From assembly GCF_905147365.1 (NCBI RefSeq), contig NC_056409.1:67001-131000 (forward strand): a stretch of DNA of 64,000 nt, written 5' to 3'. This document shows positions 1 through 11,718 of this stretch, in pieces (the first letter of the stretch is position 1; every line of letters starts with the position of its first letter). Origin of the DNA: Aricia agestis (lineage: Eukaryota; Arthropoda; Insecta; Lepidoptera; Lycaenidae). Under the pieces are notes generated by a model. That model did no database searches, had not been told where the DNA came from, and saw nothing but the letters and a program-made list of their open reading frames with translations. Made by a program: the position numbers and the translations under genes.

Positions 1-937
1 AAAACATCCTTTGATCCTATATAATATTGTTTCTCCACGCACACTTTCGCTAATGATCGTAGCATTTCGATGAGAATTACTGTTATTGATTTAATTTTAT
101 ATAAAATACCAATAACTTAGTTACCATACAACCTATTAATTAAAGATGAATCATTTTCTTAATCTCGTTCCTATTTTTCGGTTGTATTATTTTAGAAAAC
201 CCATGAAAAATCCTAGAAAAACTACCAAAATTTTCTAGCCAATAGTCAATACCATCTACTTCTTCTTCTTTTTTTTTTTCTTTAATGGCACTTCGACTAT
301 AACCATGGCCAACTACCGAATGCGGGCCACGCACTGATCTCCATTATACAAGTAGGCTGGATCTATGATACCCACTTTTTTTCGTGCCATTTGAAGCGGA
401 ATCATGTCATATACTATATATTTTTTTAATTGAAACTAGACTTAAAATTTTTAAGTGCAAAACCTACCTCTCTAAACATATAAAAAAAAAAAGAAATGAG
501 CTCAAATAAATGTTTTATTTCAATAAATATTTTGTACATAGCTAAATAAAACAGATTTAATCCATAAGGTTTAGGCAACAAATCCGTCCGCTGCGTACGC
601 TCCGATTCCGATCCAGTGGACGCGCATCTTTATACATACACACATAAGAAATATTATTACTTTGTTTTGTTACACCCTGTACATACGTAACATACGACAG
701 CTGAAATCTATCGCGTGGGCTCCGGCCAGCTGTATACCACCTAACTTGATCAGAGGATTTTGCCTTAGTGGCCGCACCTCTCATAATCCCATACCTTCCT
801 TCTCCTCCTCCTAAAATCTCCATAACAACCATTGCCTGCAGACTAAAATGTTGCAAACTAGTACAGGGACCTAAAAATCTGAAATTAATGAAAACTTTTT
901 CATTTACTACATTTCCATACATAAATTATTATAGTTA
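1..937. other. AT-rich intergenic DNA, no gene seen
   Basis: No reading frame here has recognisable domains. An open frame on the - strand (922-557) lacks family motifs. Positions 692-743 match 39661-39712 (both carry CGACAGCTGAAAT and GTGGGCTCCGGCC), so part of this stretch is an interspersed repeat and the open frame is probably not a gene. Confidence 0.5.
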
Positions 938-945
938 ATAACCTT

Positions 946-1222
946 CAGGGCCTGATTAAGGCCCTTAGGCTAATTAGGCTGCAGCCTAGGGCGCGAGGAT
1001 CGGGTGGGTGCTGAATTCGTGTCTTCGCAATTCACATGCACTTATGTGCACCATTGCATCTACTCTACAAATTTCAACTAGACCGAGACAAAACATTAAA
1101 ATTAAATGCGCTTGAGAGTCCCAAAGTTCAAAAGTTCAAAAATTGTAACACACCTAACGGGGGCACGTCTTCATAATTAGCTAAATTAGCCTAGGGCGGT
1201 CAGAACTCTTGATCAGTCGCTG
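946..1222. mobile_element. Non-autonomous hAT-like element (277 bp)
   Basis: The ends are imperfect inverted repeats, CAGGGCCTGATTAAG on the left and CAGCGACTGATCAAGAG read inward from the right. A perfect 8-bp duplication, ATAACCTT, lies at 938-945 and 1223-1230. Eight-bp TSDs with CAGNG termini are typical of hAT elements. It has no coding capacity, so it would need a transposase in trans. Confidence 0.8.
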
Positions 1223-1377
1223 ATAACCTTAACGTGCAATTAATTAAGTACTTACTACAATAAATCAATAGACACATTTTAACATTTTCGAAATTAACTG
1301 CATACATACTGATACATTATAATATTTTCCATGAAATAATAATCTATCTTTTTCATATTATTATAGTTTAAGTTGTA

Positions 1378-2560
1378 AATTATTTATTTATTTATAAATT
1401 CTTTATTTGCATTATAAACAATATAAAATAACAAAAACAACATTAGATTATAAAATCGGGCAAGGAATTCCAGAGACGAATAGCGGAGATGGTGAAAGAA
1501 GAGTCGTAGAATGAAGTATTGTGAAACGCAAGAGTCAGTTTGTTTGCAGAGCGAAGTATAGGATTGTCATGACCGAGGAAATTGAATTTTACTTTGAGGT
1601 AGTTAGGAGTAGAAGGACTAAAAAGGATGTTATACAGTAAGTGAAGTATGTGAGAGTTTCGACGCAACTTGATCGGGAGCCATTCGAGCTGAGATCGATC
1701 ATTAGAAACATGGTCAAACTTTCGAAGGCCAAAAATAAAACGAATACCTACATAAGTTTTGAAGGCGTTGAAGGGAAGAAAGAAGATTTTCATTTATGTC
1801 ACAGTAGCAGACATCAGCGTAGTCGAGAATAGGGAAAAGTAAAGTAGTAGCAAGTTTTATTTTTGTTGCGATTGGCAAAAAGTTGCTCAGTCGTCTAAGG
1901 GAAGCAGTGGCAGCGTTCATCTTTTTGCGGAGTTGTTGGATCTGGATATTCCAAGAGAGAGTGCGGTCAAAATAGACTCCAAGATTACGCACTGAGGAGC
2001 CGTAGGAAATGGTAATCCCATCAAGGACAATATTGGGCAATGTATTCCAGTCCACCTTCGCAATTAGCTGTCGGCTGCCAATGATTATACATTGTGTTTT
2101 GTTAGGATTTAGGACTAAGCCATAGGCATTGCTCCACTTCAAAATTTCATTCAAATCAGCATTTGTTTGAGCAATACCGTTGGATAGTAAGGGAAGTTAT
2201 ACATGGATATAGATCTGTAAGTCGTCAGCAAATAAATTATAGGAAGAGGAAATACGGCGAGAAATAGAATTAATGAAAATTGAAAACAAGAGAGGAGATA
2301 AGACACTGCCTTGAGGGACACCGGCGAAAATATCGCACCAAGTTGACGATGTGTTATCAATTTTGATACGCTGCCGGCGCCCCTGAAGGAAACTATGGAA
2401 CCAGTTGAGCACGATAGGAGATAGGTTGAGTGAGCTGAGAAGAAGTAATAGTATATCGTGATCTACGGAGTTGAAGGCATTGCTAAAGTCTAAGAGCGTG
2501 AGTATAGTTAAATGATGACTATCCATCCCCAGACGAATGTCATCTGTGATTTTCACCAGT
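1378..2560 (-). pseudogene. 5'-truncated non-LTR retrotransposon, RT remnant
   Basis: The - strand carries reverse transcriptase pieces in successive frames: a palm region with LLDFSNAFNSVDHDILL and GVPQGSVLSPLLF, the catalytic box FADDLQIY near 2220, then thumb and C-terminal sequence ending SAIRLWNSLPDFII near 1443. At least two frameshifts (about 2200 and 1720) break the frame. The element starts inside the RT, so the endonuclease and ORF1 are missing. It ends in a TAAA-type tail around 1378-1400. The RT style suggests a CR1- or jockey-like LINE; the clade is uncertain. Confidence 0.8.
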
Positions 2561-2852
2561 TAAACGCTATGACATAGTTATGTTTTGCTTCAATTTATCA
2601 ATTTACGGTTATATTTACATTTTACAATGGCTTACCTTTCGTTTTTCAATAATTAATCCACTAATTTACGATTTTTGAAAGAGTTGCTACACAAGAATTT
2701 TCAATGACTGAAAATCGAACTTTGAGTTTTAAACTTCTTCTTCATCTTTTTTATCAACCAATCACAGTCGATCTTGCTTAAAAATTGTACAGATTATCCA
2801 ATTTACTTTAGGTGCTACGTTTAAATTTGGAACCCAATTTTTTTTTATAAGA

Positions 2853-4365
2853 GAGAACCAATAGATATTATATACCGATTACGAAAAAGCATTTGATAAA
2901 GTTCCAACAAGAAGGCTTTTGCAAAAATTAGTATTTCTTGGAATACGAGGAAAGTTACTTGCTTGGATTAAAGCGTTTCTGCAACAAAGAACTATGCAAG
3001 TGAGAGTGGGCGAAGCAAAATCGAATCACGTAGAGGTATTGAGTGGCGTACCCCAGGGATCAGTACTCGGTCCTGTGTTGTACATCCTATATACCTTCGA
3101 TCTTCCCTACTGCCTTCAATGCAATCTAAGCATCTTTGCCGATGACACTAAGATATTTGCAAATCCATTAACTGACTACAACCGACTTCAAGATGACCTC
3201 AACAAAATAGCTAACTGGTCGAAGCAGTGGCTTTTGAACCTGAATTCTTCTAAATGCACAGTGCTGCACATTGGCAAATACAATCCTCACTTGCAATATA
3301 AATTAAATGATACCCAATTACTTGAGGTCAATGTGCAACCTGACTTGGGTGTAAAGATACCATCTGATATAAAGTGGGGAGAACATATTTCATCCATCAC
3401 AAAGAAAGCAAGAAGTCTAATATACTTAGTGAGGAAAGCATTTCATGAGCTTACACCAGAAATGATGCTCCAAATCCTCAAAACTTTCATAAGACCGATA
3501 TTAGAATATGCATTCCAGATCTTGAACCCCTATTTTGTTAAAGACATTGAATTGTTGGAAAAAGTACAGCGTTCCTTTACTAAAATACCCAGAAAACTGA
3601 AAAGACTGTCATATGAGGAACGTCTGGAAGCCTTGAAAATTACCACTCTGAAACAACGCAGGGATAGAGGCGATTTAATAGAAACATATAAAATCCTGAA
3701 CGGACATTATGACATTCAAAATATACAAAATATATTCACATTTTTTTTTTTATTAAATAAGGGGGCAAACGAGCAAACGGGTCACCTGATGGAAAGCAAC
3801 TTCCGTCGCCCATAGACACTCGCAGCATCAGAAGAGCTGCAGGTGCGTTGCCGGCCTTTTAAGAGGGAATAGGGTAATAGGGGAAGGCAGGGATGGAAAG
3901 GGAACGGAATAAGGGAGGGTAGAAAAGGGAATAGGGTAGGGGATTGGGCCTCCGGTAAACTCACTCACTCGGCGAAACACAGCGCAACTGCTGTTTCACG
4001 CCGGTTTTCTGTGAGGACGTGGTATTTCTCCGGTCGAGCCGGCCCATTCATGCCGAAGCATGACTCTCCCACGTCAAAGATCACATTGAATGATAATACA
4101 CATTTGAGAGGCCATAACATGAAGCTCTCTGCCAGTTCCTCAAAAAACAATCCACATAAACACTTTTTGTGCAATCGAGTTGTAAGAGCGTGGAACAGCT
4201 TGCCAGATGATGTTAAAGCAGCCCAGAATGTTAATCATTTCAAGAACAGACTTGACAGATATATGAAAAATCACTGTTAAAATGCACAGAGAACAACCTG
4301 ATACAGGCAACATCAGTTGTGTCAACTGCTTGCCTGATTACATATAATAATAATAATAATAAAAC
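2853..4365 (+). pseudogene. 5'-truncated CR1-like LINE, split by a SINE
   Basis: The frame from about 2872 encodes RT motifs DYEKAFDKVP, SGVPQGSVLGPVLY and IFADDTKIF, followed by a long C-terminal region. The frame is interrupted at 3743-4080 by a SINE and resumes with GHNMKLSASSS and VVRAWNSLPDDVK, stopping at 4280. The tail is (TAA)n around 4347-4362. Removing the SINE and one TSD copy restores the frame across the junction. A one-base shift lies just upstream of DYEKAF. The element is dead because it lacks its 5' part. Confidence 0.85.
3743..4080 (-). mobile_element. SINE inserted in the LINE, TSD TCACATT
   Basis: On the - strand the element begins at CGTGGGAGAG-type sequence, has a Pol III box-B-like GGCTCGACCGG, a purine/pyrimidine-biased CCCTATTCCC middle and a poly(A) tail (poly-T at 3741-3751 on +). 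TCACATT flanks it at 3736-3742 and 4081-4087. A second copy of the family lies at 14154-14451. Its close match to that copy suggests a recently active, high-copy family. Confidence 0.8.
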
Positions 4366-6098
4366 CAGTAAATGGCGGTAAAATTAATAAATAAACCGTG
4401 TCCCAGAAAAAGTTCCAAAAAGGAATTTCCTCTTGTGTTACCCATTTTAGTACACTTCAAGAAATAAAAACTACAAAGACTGGCATTATTTGCGCTGTTT
4501 ATGCGGCCAGTGTTTATTTCGTTAGTTTCAGTTAGTTTTCATTCGGCAAATACACGAGTGCACGAGTCTTCAATACTGACGCATGCGTTGTTTCCTATTG
4601 TGTGACTGCTTTTACTAGGTAAGTCTAATTAATTACTAAAATTTTACTATTTTGTATCCTAGATAATATTATTATGAACAGTTTAATACCAAATTTTGGA
4701 TAGTTTTGCTAAAAAATAACCTAAAAACAAACATCCAAAACATTAACGACGTGTTGTGTTACTTCTTATTGTGTTACTTCTTCGTGGTAACGTATCAAAA
4801 GAAAGCTAGTTTATATTGTCAACAGGGTAGAAAAATGGCACTGTCCGCAGCCGAAAAAATGAAAAGGTATCGAGAAAGATTAAAAACCCAACACCCAAAC
4901 GCCACAGTTTTTTAGCAAAACTGTCCAATATTTGGTATTAAACTGTTCATAATAATATTATCTAGGATACAAAAAAGTTAAATTTTAGTAATTAATTAGA
5001 CTTAACTAGTAAAAGCAGTCACACAATAATAGGAAACAACACACGAGATAGTAAGTTATGTGAATAAATTGAATAAAAAGTTTAAAATGGGACATTCATT
5101 TTTTCATACTTTAAAAATGATGTTGTTTTGGTTTTTTATTTAATTTTACTATTAAATCAATCATATTTTACTGTATTGTTTTAATATTTTTCGGGAGATT
5201 ATAAAACGACCTATGGGTAGAAAATAATAACACATTTTACTGAAGCGACATTAAATTTTTTCACCCAGTCGTGGGACATAGTATTATGTACAAATGGGAA
5301 ATTAAAAGAGAAATGCTCATTAAACCCATTTTTATTAGATATGTCATGAACACAGCTTTACATTTCCTCCTTTGTTACCAGTTCTCCTTCTTTGTTACTG
5401 TCCCAACATTTTCACTGTCGTTCTTTTTAATTTATTTCGTTTATATTCTACCAAAATTAATAATTAGGCTGCTAGTTAAAAGAACCAATACCTAATTTTA
5501 ATAAAAGATACAAACTGGAATCCAGGTACTTTTATTTTATATTTAAACAAAACTTTATGTGTGATTTGCTGTCAAGGTAACACAGAAAAAAGTTCATAGC
5601 GAAATTTAACGGTAAATTACAATTTTAATACATTATTTTCACTTTATTTATTAATTTTTTATTTATATTTTTATCAAATCAAAAGGAAAAATATGCAACT
5701 TTTTAAGATATTGTTCAAAGAAAAGGTAACACAATAGGAACCAAAATTCTGTTTTCCCTCAGTAATTTAATGTTTTAACGGTTTAAATCCTCTAATTAAG
5801 AGGTTACTTGTACATTTTCTAAAAATGTATTATATTTTACACCGAACATCGCTATCAAATTTAATTTGTTCATACTTTTTCTATTTTGATCAATTTTGAA
5901 AAGTGGTGGCAAATTTTATGAGAAATGCTCCTATGGCCTCACTCACAACTCACAAGTCACACGATAAGTTTGACGATTGATATATCCACTTTCTAGCTAG
6001 ACTCTTTATAGGTGTTTGCTACCTAGTAAGTACTAGAGCTTTCAGTCTTATTTTGCCTCTGATCACAGACTACTGGGATACTACGTAATACGTATTCA
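4366..6098. repeat. Inverted duplication with short basic ORF in the loop
   Basis: Arms at about 4587-4718 and 4907-5040 are near-identical reverse complements (ends GTTGTTTCCTATT and AATAGGAAACAAC). The loop carries an ATG frame at 4834-4915 with SAAEKMKRYRERLK, a basic N-terminal motif I associate with uncharacterised insect transposon-like proteins. The arm sequence contains TAG|GTAAGT, a donor-like site, so a promoter/first exon may have been duplicated in inverse orientation. Downstream 5041-6098 is AT-rich with scattered TTGTGTTAC motifs in both orientations; no further gene seen. Confidence 0.55.
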
Positions 6099-6100
6099 TA

Positions 6101-6740
6101 ACTAGATGGCGTAAGGATAAACACTTCTATATTTTCTATTGGTTCCTCACCGATCTAAAATTATCTGCAGGTTGGCATCACTGACTATATAATATATATG
6201 GGTTGTGTTTCCAAAAAATATCAGCGTACTGTCAGGTGTGACATAAATTAAAATATCTTAAACCTAAGCAATCATTGGCCTAAGCGATTTTAGTTTAGGA
6301 ACACGCTGACATAATAAAAACTTGTGAAACTGAAAGAGTTTTGGCGGCTATGATTAAACTTCTTCTACTTTTTATTGTTGGTGTGGTTTTCATTATTTTT
6401 TCCCAAATTGTGTTATTTGGGTTTTTGATATTCATTATTGGTAAAATATTAGCCATTAAATATCCGTTATCTTACACAAGTGCAGGTAAGATGATGTCAA
6501 AACCAAAATGTATAATTCATGTGACATTTGGTGTGAATATCGGTAAATAGGGCTATTTCTTCCGTGAATTTTAGCTAAAACATCGTTATAATAACTTTAT
6601 TATCCTATTCATTGGAATATTATTGCGTCTTTTTCAAATTGAAATGTATCAAGTTTTACATTTTTTTGCCCAGTTTTGTAGCAATTATTGATGGTATTCC
6701 CTGGTATTACCGATAGTTGTCTACCCATACGCCATCTAGT
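6101..6740. mobile_element. TA-flanked TIR element with short hydrophobic ORF
   Basis: Termini ACTAGATGGCGTAAGG and, inverted, ACTAGATGGCGTATGG lie next to TA at both ends (6099-6100 and 6741-6742), as in Tc1/mariner-type MITEs. Inside, 6341-6550 is an open frame whose first 45 residues are almost all hydrophobic (LLLLFIVGVVFIIF), probably fortuitous. Segment 6437-6500 resembles the sequence that flanks the 9-kb composite insertion downstream. Confidence 0.55.
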
Positions 6741-6840
6741 TACTAAAATGGAAACTGTTTGACTATCAAATTTAAAAAAATAGGAAAATCCCTCATTGGT
6801 AGGATATTAACCATTAGATATTCGCTAAGCGCTTATTCCA

Positions 6841-6892
6841 CTTATCCTATTTAGGAAGTCCTAGCTAGCTAGGACTTCCTAAATAGGATAAG
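6841..6892. repeat. Perfect 52-bp palindrome, no spacer
   Basis: The arms are 26 bp each and exactly complementary, with centre CTAGCTAGCTAG at about 6866. Such a spacer-free palindrome could extrude as a cruciform. Confidence 0.95.
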
Positions 6893-6916
6893 TAATAAGA
6901 TAAGATAAGGATAAGC

Positions 6917-6952
6917 TAAATTTTTTAAGATCCTAGGATCTTAAAAAATTTA
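6917..6952. repeat. Perfect 36-bp palindrome
   Basis: Arms of 18 bp meet at ATCCTAGGAT. It lies 24 bp after the 52-bp palindrome. It is followed by GGAATAACATTTAGAAAGC, which recurs at 11644 as one side of a direct repeat flanking the LINE/Copia block. Confidence 0.95.
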
Positions 6953-7000
6953 GTCAAGTGGAATAACATTTAGAAAGCTAGGATCCTAGCTAGGATACCC

Positions 7001-8458
7001 GAACCACACAGCGGACGGCAAAGGTTGTGTCCCTCCGAAGAAGGGGCGCAAAAGAAGAGGGAAGCCTCAAGCGACGGGTCGGCCACAGGCTAGACAGGAG
7101 GAATTGATGGAGACCAATAATGGCTAGACAACCATCACAGTTTCTCCAGACGAACCTGAACCACTGCGCTGGTGCCCAGGACTTGCTCCTCCAGGTTCTA
7201 GTACAGTGGCAGGTGGACGTCGCTATTTTGGCCGAGCCCTACTACGTCCCCGCCCGCAACATTTGGGTAGGAGACCTGTCGGGTTCCGTCGCTATATGCG
7301 CTTCAGACGGAGGCTCACCGCTTATTCCGCGAGACAGGGGCCAAGGGTTTGTGGCGGTGGATTGGGGTACACGATCTTCGGCGTGTACTTCTTTCCCAAT
7401 AAAACCCTCGCTGAATTCCAGGACTTCCTGGGCGAATTGCAGGCGGCAGCCTTGAGAACGGCTCCTAGGCTCGTTCTTGTTGCCGGCGATTTTAACGCCA
7501 AGCACTCCACCTGGGGGTCACGCGTTACTAACAGCCGTGGCGATGCCGTGTTGGAGTGGGCCCTCATGTCTGGTCTCTCGCTTTTAAACCGCGGAGATGC
7601 ACCTACCTGCGTCCGGCATCAGGGAAACTCGATCGTCGATCTTTCCTTTGCCAGTCCCGCGGTCGGAGGACTAGTTCATGACTGGATCGGTTGGTGATGT
7701 CGAGACGCTGTCGGACCATCAGTACATCCGATTCAGCGTCTCCTCTTCTGGTGTAGCACAGGCTGCCTCGCGACCATCAGCGAGAGTGTCCCAGTTTCCG
7801 CGCTGGGCTCTCACAAAGATGGATAGCGAAGCGCTCGACGAAGCGGTGCTGATAGAGGCCTGGACACCAAAGCCTACGGCCCCCCTCGCCGTCAATGAGG
7901 AGGCGCTCTGGTTTCGTGAGGCCCTCACCAGAGTTTGCGACGCCACGATGCCCCGGGCGAAGGGTCGCCCAGAGAAAAAGCAGGTGTATCGGATGAGATC
8001 GCGGAGCTCCGACACCAATGCATCAGAGCACGCCGGCTATACCAGAGGCAGCGAGCACACAGAGTCAGGGACGAATCTCTGGAGAGAACACTTGAGGCAG
8101 AATACAGAGCCGCCAAGAGCGCTTTACGCGTAGCCATTAGGGTGGCCAGAGTGTGCTCGAAAAGAGATGTTAGAAGATCTAAATCGGGACCCGTGGGGTC
8201 GCCCGTACCGATCTGTGCGGAATAAGTTTGGCCGCGGCCCTCCAGCACTAGAGTCACTGCCCCCGGAGCAGCTGCCGGACATCCTGTCAGCACTCTTTCC
8301 AGCTGCGGCTAGCTCGGAGCCGCTCGAAGATGTAGGGCCGGCCACAAATGAAGAAGTGCCACCAATCACTGAGAGCGAGATGGACGCTGCCATCCTCAAA
8401 CTATAGAGCGTAAGACCGCCCCGGGTCCGGACGGGATTCCCGACCGAGTTTGGGTGAG
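7001..8458 (+). pseudogene. R1-clade LINE fragment (ORF1 end, endonuclease, RT start)
   Basis: The segment opens with the last codons of an ORF1, whose stop overlaps the ORF2 start (ATGGCTAG at 7120). ORF2 encodes an APE-type endonuclease: QTNLNHCAGAQDLL, AILAEPYY, then after a frameshift near 7375 VAGDFNAKHSTWG and TLSDHQYIRFS. Further frameshifted pieces carry NRDPWGRPYRSVR and the RT entry motif APGPDGIP. It is homologous to the intact element at 53.7-59.8 kb but clearly older. A Copia element interrupts it at 8462-11495 and it resumes at 11501. Confidence 0.85.
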
Positions 8459-8461
8459 GTC

Positions 8462-8648
8462 TGTTCGTATTCTAATAATTATACTGAAATAAAAGCAAGT
8501 AAGACTTCTCACAACCACAATATATTTTCAAGTGACACAATACAAATTTTCTCTTTGATAGGTACAATAAAATATCTTCTAAAAGTATAATGCGCCAGGA
8601 ATGTAAAACAAGTAGTTACATTCCTATTATAATATTTACACCTTAACA
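8462..8648 (-). repeat. Copia long terminal repeat (3' LTR)
   Basis: 187 bp, matching 11330-11495 apart from a ~21-bp insertion and several point differences. On the - strand it starts TGTTAAGG and ends CGAACA. The adjacent internal sequence, AAGTGGGAG on the - strand, is a plausible polypurine tract. The 5-bp target duplication AGGTC is at 8457-8461. Confidence 0.9.
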
Positions 8649-11329
8649 CTCCCACTTAAATATTATAATCAAAACTATAGTAGACAAAAAAACTAAAGGC
8701 ACTGAAACTAATTAGTAAAACACATAAAATATAAACACAAATATTCAAGAAGTCAATGTCCTATCTCTATTATTTACATATTTAAACCAAATGCTATATC
8801 AGGCCGCTATACTATTAATACCAAAGAGTAAAAAAATAAAAACTCCCACTCCTTCCCTATACGCAAACTTTTTTTTTATAAATTATCTGAAATGTGTTGT
8901 AATAATATTTAATCAGACTTTGAAAAGAAACTAATGCATTGTCAATAAAAATATTCAGAAAAGAAGAAAAGTTATAATTCCATTCTTATTGAATCCTAAT
9001 TCCTATACCTCGTTGTTGGTGAAAAGTTTTCTCTGTATTTGATGTCTTTTACTTGTATTAAGCCTCTTGCGCACAAGCGAGCTTTGTATCTTTCGATAGT
9101 GCCGTCTGGGTTTTCCTTAACTGTAAATATCCGTTTTGACTTAACAGTCTTTCCATCATATTTTCCTTTAACAAATTTCCACGTATTGTTTTCTTTGTGT
9201 GACTGTAATTCCTCATTTATTGCCACTTTCCATTTGTCACGATCAGCCATTTTTAGGACCTCCGGATACGTGGTTAGTACATTTAATTGACACACATTTA
9301 TCACATCTGCTTCTGCCCTCTCGCTTCGTGATTTCAATATCATATTATGCCTCGTCTCGTATGTTGACGCATCAAAAGAAGGTTCATATATTGTATTGTC
9401 ATTTGGATCTTCGTAACTTTGATAACTCTCATTATTTTCATTGCTTTCACTCCCATTATTCTGCGAATTCGTGGCGTCGGTGGTATTAGATCAGATGTTG
9501 CTTGCACTTGTATTTCTTTTTCAGAGGTTTCGATATCAACCAAAGGATTGTGGACGGCATGTTTAAGAAAAAGTGGCACGTTATTTTCATTAAAGTTCAC
9601 ATTTCGACATATAGATATTTTTCCAGTTTCGCCATCATACATTCTATAATTTTCATGATCATACCCAACAACAAGCATCATTTTTATACTCTTTTTCCCT
9701 TGTTCAAATGGTCCGCAGACATCACTGTAGACGATATCACCTGGCTCGTTGTCACCTCTTTGCGACCTGCGAAAAGGCAAACGACTTTGCTTACCGTACT
9801 GGCATGCTTCACATATGAATTCTTTATCATCCATTAATTTTCCAGGTAGTGTATCATATTTGTGCATATTTTTAATCTCTTTAAAATTCAAATGGCCCAA
9901 CCTTTCATGCCAAGTTTTTAAGCTCGCCTGGACTATATTGCAATTATTGTCATTTCTAATGGTTCTTATATTCATTTCATTCAAATTGTTGTCATTTATA
10001 TTTCCGGTCATAACAATTCTACTATCCTTTTTTATTAGTGCAAAAGTGTCCTTCTTAATTATTGTATATCCTTTCCTTGTTGCCATGCCTTCGGAGAATA
10101 AATTCCTAGTTAGTTCTGGTACATACAAAACGTTTTCTAATATACCCTCTTTCCATTGATCATTAACGTATCTTTTGAAAACAATACTTCCATGGCCGCT
10201 TACAACAAGCTCGTTTTGGTTTCCCAGCCTTACAAATCAAATCAAATCAAATCAAAATTGTTTTATTTCTGAATAAATTTAAAATAAATGTTTTCAGAAA
10301 GTCCTACATGATGCCTACCACCGGTTACAATATTATTATTCTCGTTACTGTTTTTATAGTAAACATACTCATCAAAGAAATCTCGCCGGTATGTCATGTG
10401 TGCCGAAGCCCCACTATCTAATATCCAAATATCGTCTTTATCATCATTATTAATCATCTGTGGGCACTGTACTGTGTTAAATGCCAGTCTTTTCGAATCA
10501 TCATTGTTTAAATTTTGGTACGAATTTTTCTTTGGAGCTCTACAGTCTCTAGCGAAATGCCCACGTTTGTTACAGTTGTAACAGACAAACCTGTTGTATT
10601 CACGTGACATACTAGGACGTGATTGAAATTCATTTCCTTGATTCATATTTTTATTTTCAGAAATGAGAGCATTTTCACTCTCTTCGTGGTTAGTGAGACT
10701 TGCCTCCTCATCCAACAGTCTAGCTGTTAAGTTATTTATAGTTTGACACTTGGGATCGAGTGACATCTATGCTTGCCTTACTGACCGATATTAAGACGGT
10801 AACGTGCTTAAAATCTTTGTAATCACAGCCATCTCGCTTATTTGTTCACTGTTTTCTTTTAATTCCTTAGCTAGACTTTCCACTTTCAAAATATGTTGCG
10901 CAATGCTATCTGATGGCTGCATTCTATATTGATAAAACCTTTCATGTAGCACTAGCAGTAATTTGCATAGTTCCGATTTCTGTTCATATATACTACTATA
11001 CTACTCTAGTCTTTTCATTACATCCTGCGCCGTCTCACAGTTCTCGACAAGAGAGATTTGGTTGAGGTCGATCGATGATGTGATGATGAACATGGCCTGT
11101 GACCACACTTTAAACTGATCATCATCAATAGCTGGCTGAGGCGCACATATGTCGAGACCTTTTGCCTTTAATGCGCACTTAATTTAAAATTTCCATTGCC
11201 GAAAGTTTTTACCGTCAAATTTATCTACACGCATAAAATGTATTAAGTATGTAATTTTTCCAATCTTCTTTTATCAGTTTAGCTGCTCTTTACTCTGCTT
11301 TATATTTCTACTGTCTGGGCTCCATCACC
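8649..11329 (-). pseudogene. Defective Copia retrotransposon internal region
   Basis: On the - strand, 10766-10263 encodes a Gag zinc knuckle CYNCNKRGHFARDC followed by the protease motif DSGASAHMT. 10128-9340 encodes the integrase N-terminal region, WHERLGHLN with ICEACQYGKQ, and then a shortened core: YSDVCGPFEQGKK jumps straight to the region after the catalytic core. 9343-8996 encodes the start of reverse transcriptase (ARLCARGLIQ, NFSPTTR) and stops before the catalytic YVDD. The integrase core, RT palm and RNase H are therefore deleted. At 10220-10255 a short (CAAAT)n-type tail suggests a LINE end inserted. Normal Copia internal regions are about 4 kb or more. Confidence 0.85.
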
Positions 11330-11495
11330 TGTTCGTATTCTAATAATTAAACTGAAATAAAAGTAAGTAAGACTTCTCACAACCACAATATATTTTCAAG
11401 TGACACAATACAAATTTTATCTTCTAAAAGTATAATGTGCCAGGAATGTAAAACAAGTAGTTTTACATTCCTATTATAATATTTACACCTTAACA
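11330..11495 (-). repeat. Copia long terminal repeat (5' LTR)
   Basis: 166 bp, the partner of 8462-8648. AGGTC follows at 11496-11500 and completes the target duplication. Divergence between the two LTRs shows the insertion is not recent. Confidence 0.9.
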
Positions 11496-11500
11496 AGGTC

Positions 11501-11636
11501 CATGGGCCCGCTCAAAGAGAGGATGAGGGAGCTCTTTAGTGCGTGTATGGAGCAGGCGGAGTTCCCATCAATGCTGAAAGGAGGGTAAGCTGGTTTTATT
11601 GAGGAAGGAAGGCCGCCCTGTCGACTCCCCTTCGGC
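11501..11636 (+). pseudogene. Continuation of the interrupted R1-clade LINE
   Basis: After the Copia element the RT frame resumes, encoding MGPLKERMRELFSACM, FPSMLKGG and LVLLRKEGRP, which align with VLMVLNICLSQCRFPHRWK and LVLIRKHGKPEN of the intact element. The fragment ends abruptly at CCCTTCGG, where the palindromic repeat DNA returns. Confidence 0.8.
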
Positions 11637-11641
11637 AAGTG

Positions 11642-11718
11642 GAATAACATTTAGAAAGCTAGGATTCTAGCTAGGTTAGGATCCTAGCTAGGATCCTAGC
11701 TTTCTAAATGTTATTCCA
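11642..11718. repeat. Hairpin of TGGAATAACATTTAGAAAGC arms
   Basis: Arms of about 26 bp flank a loop made of overlapping CTAGCTAGG units. The left arm also repeats 6957-6990 in direct orientation, so direct copies of about 38 bp bracket the LINE/Copia block. Confidence 0.85.

Noticed and set aside
557..922. - strand 121-codon frame
   Set aside because: Partly built on a repeat shared with 39661-39712; no domain.
6341..6550. Small membrane protein gene
   Set aside because: Hydrophobicity follows from T-rich sequence between TIRs of a MITE-like element; no relatives recognised.
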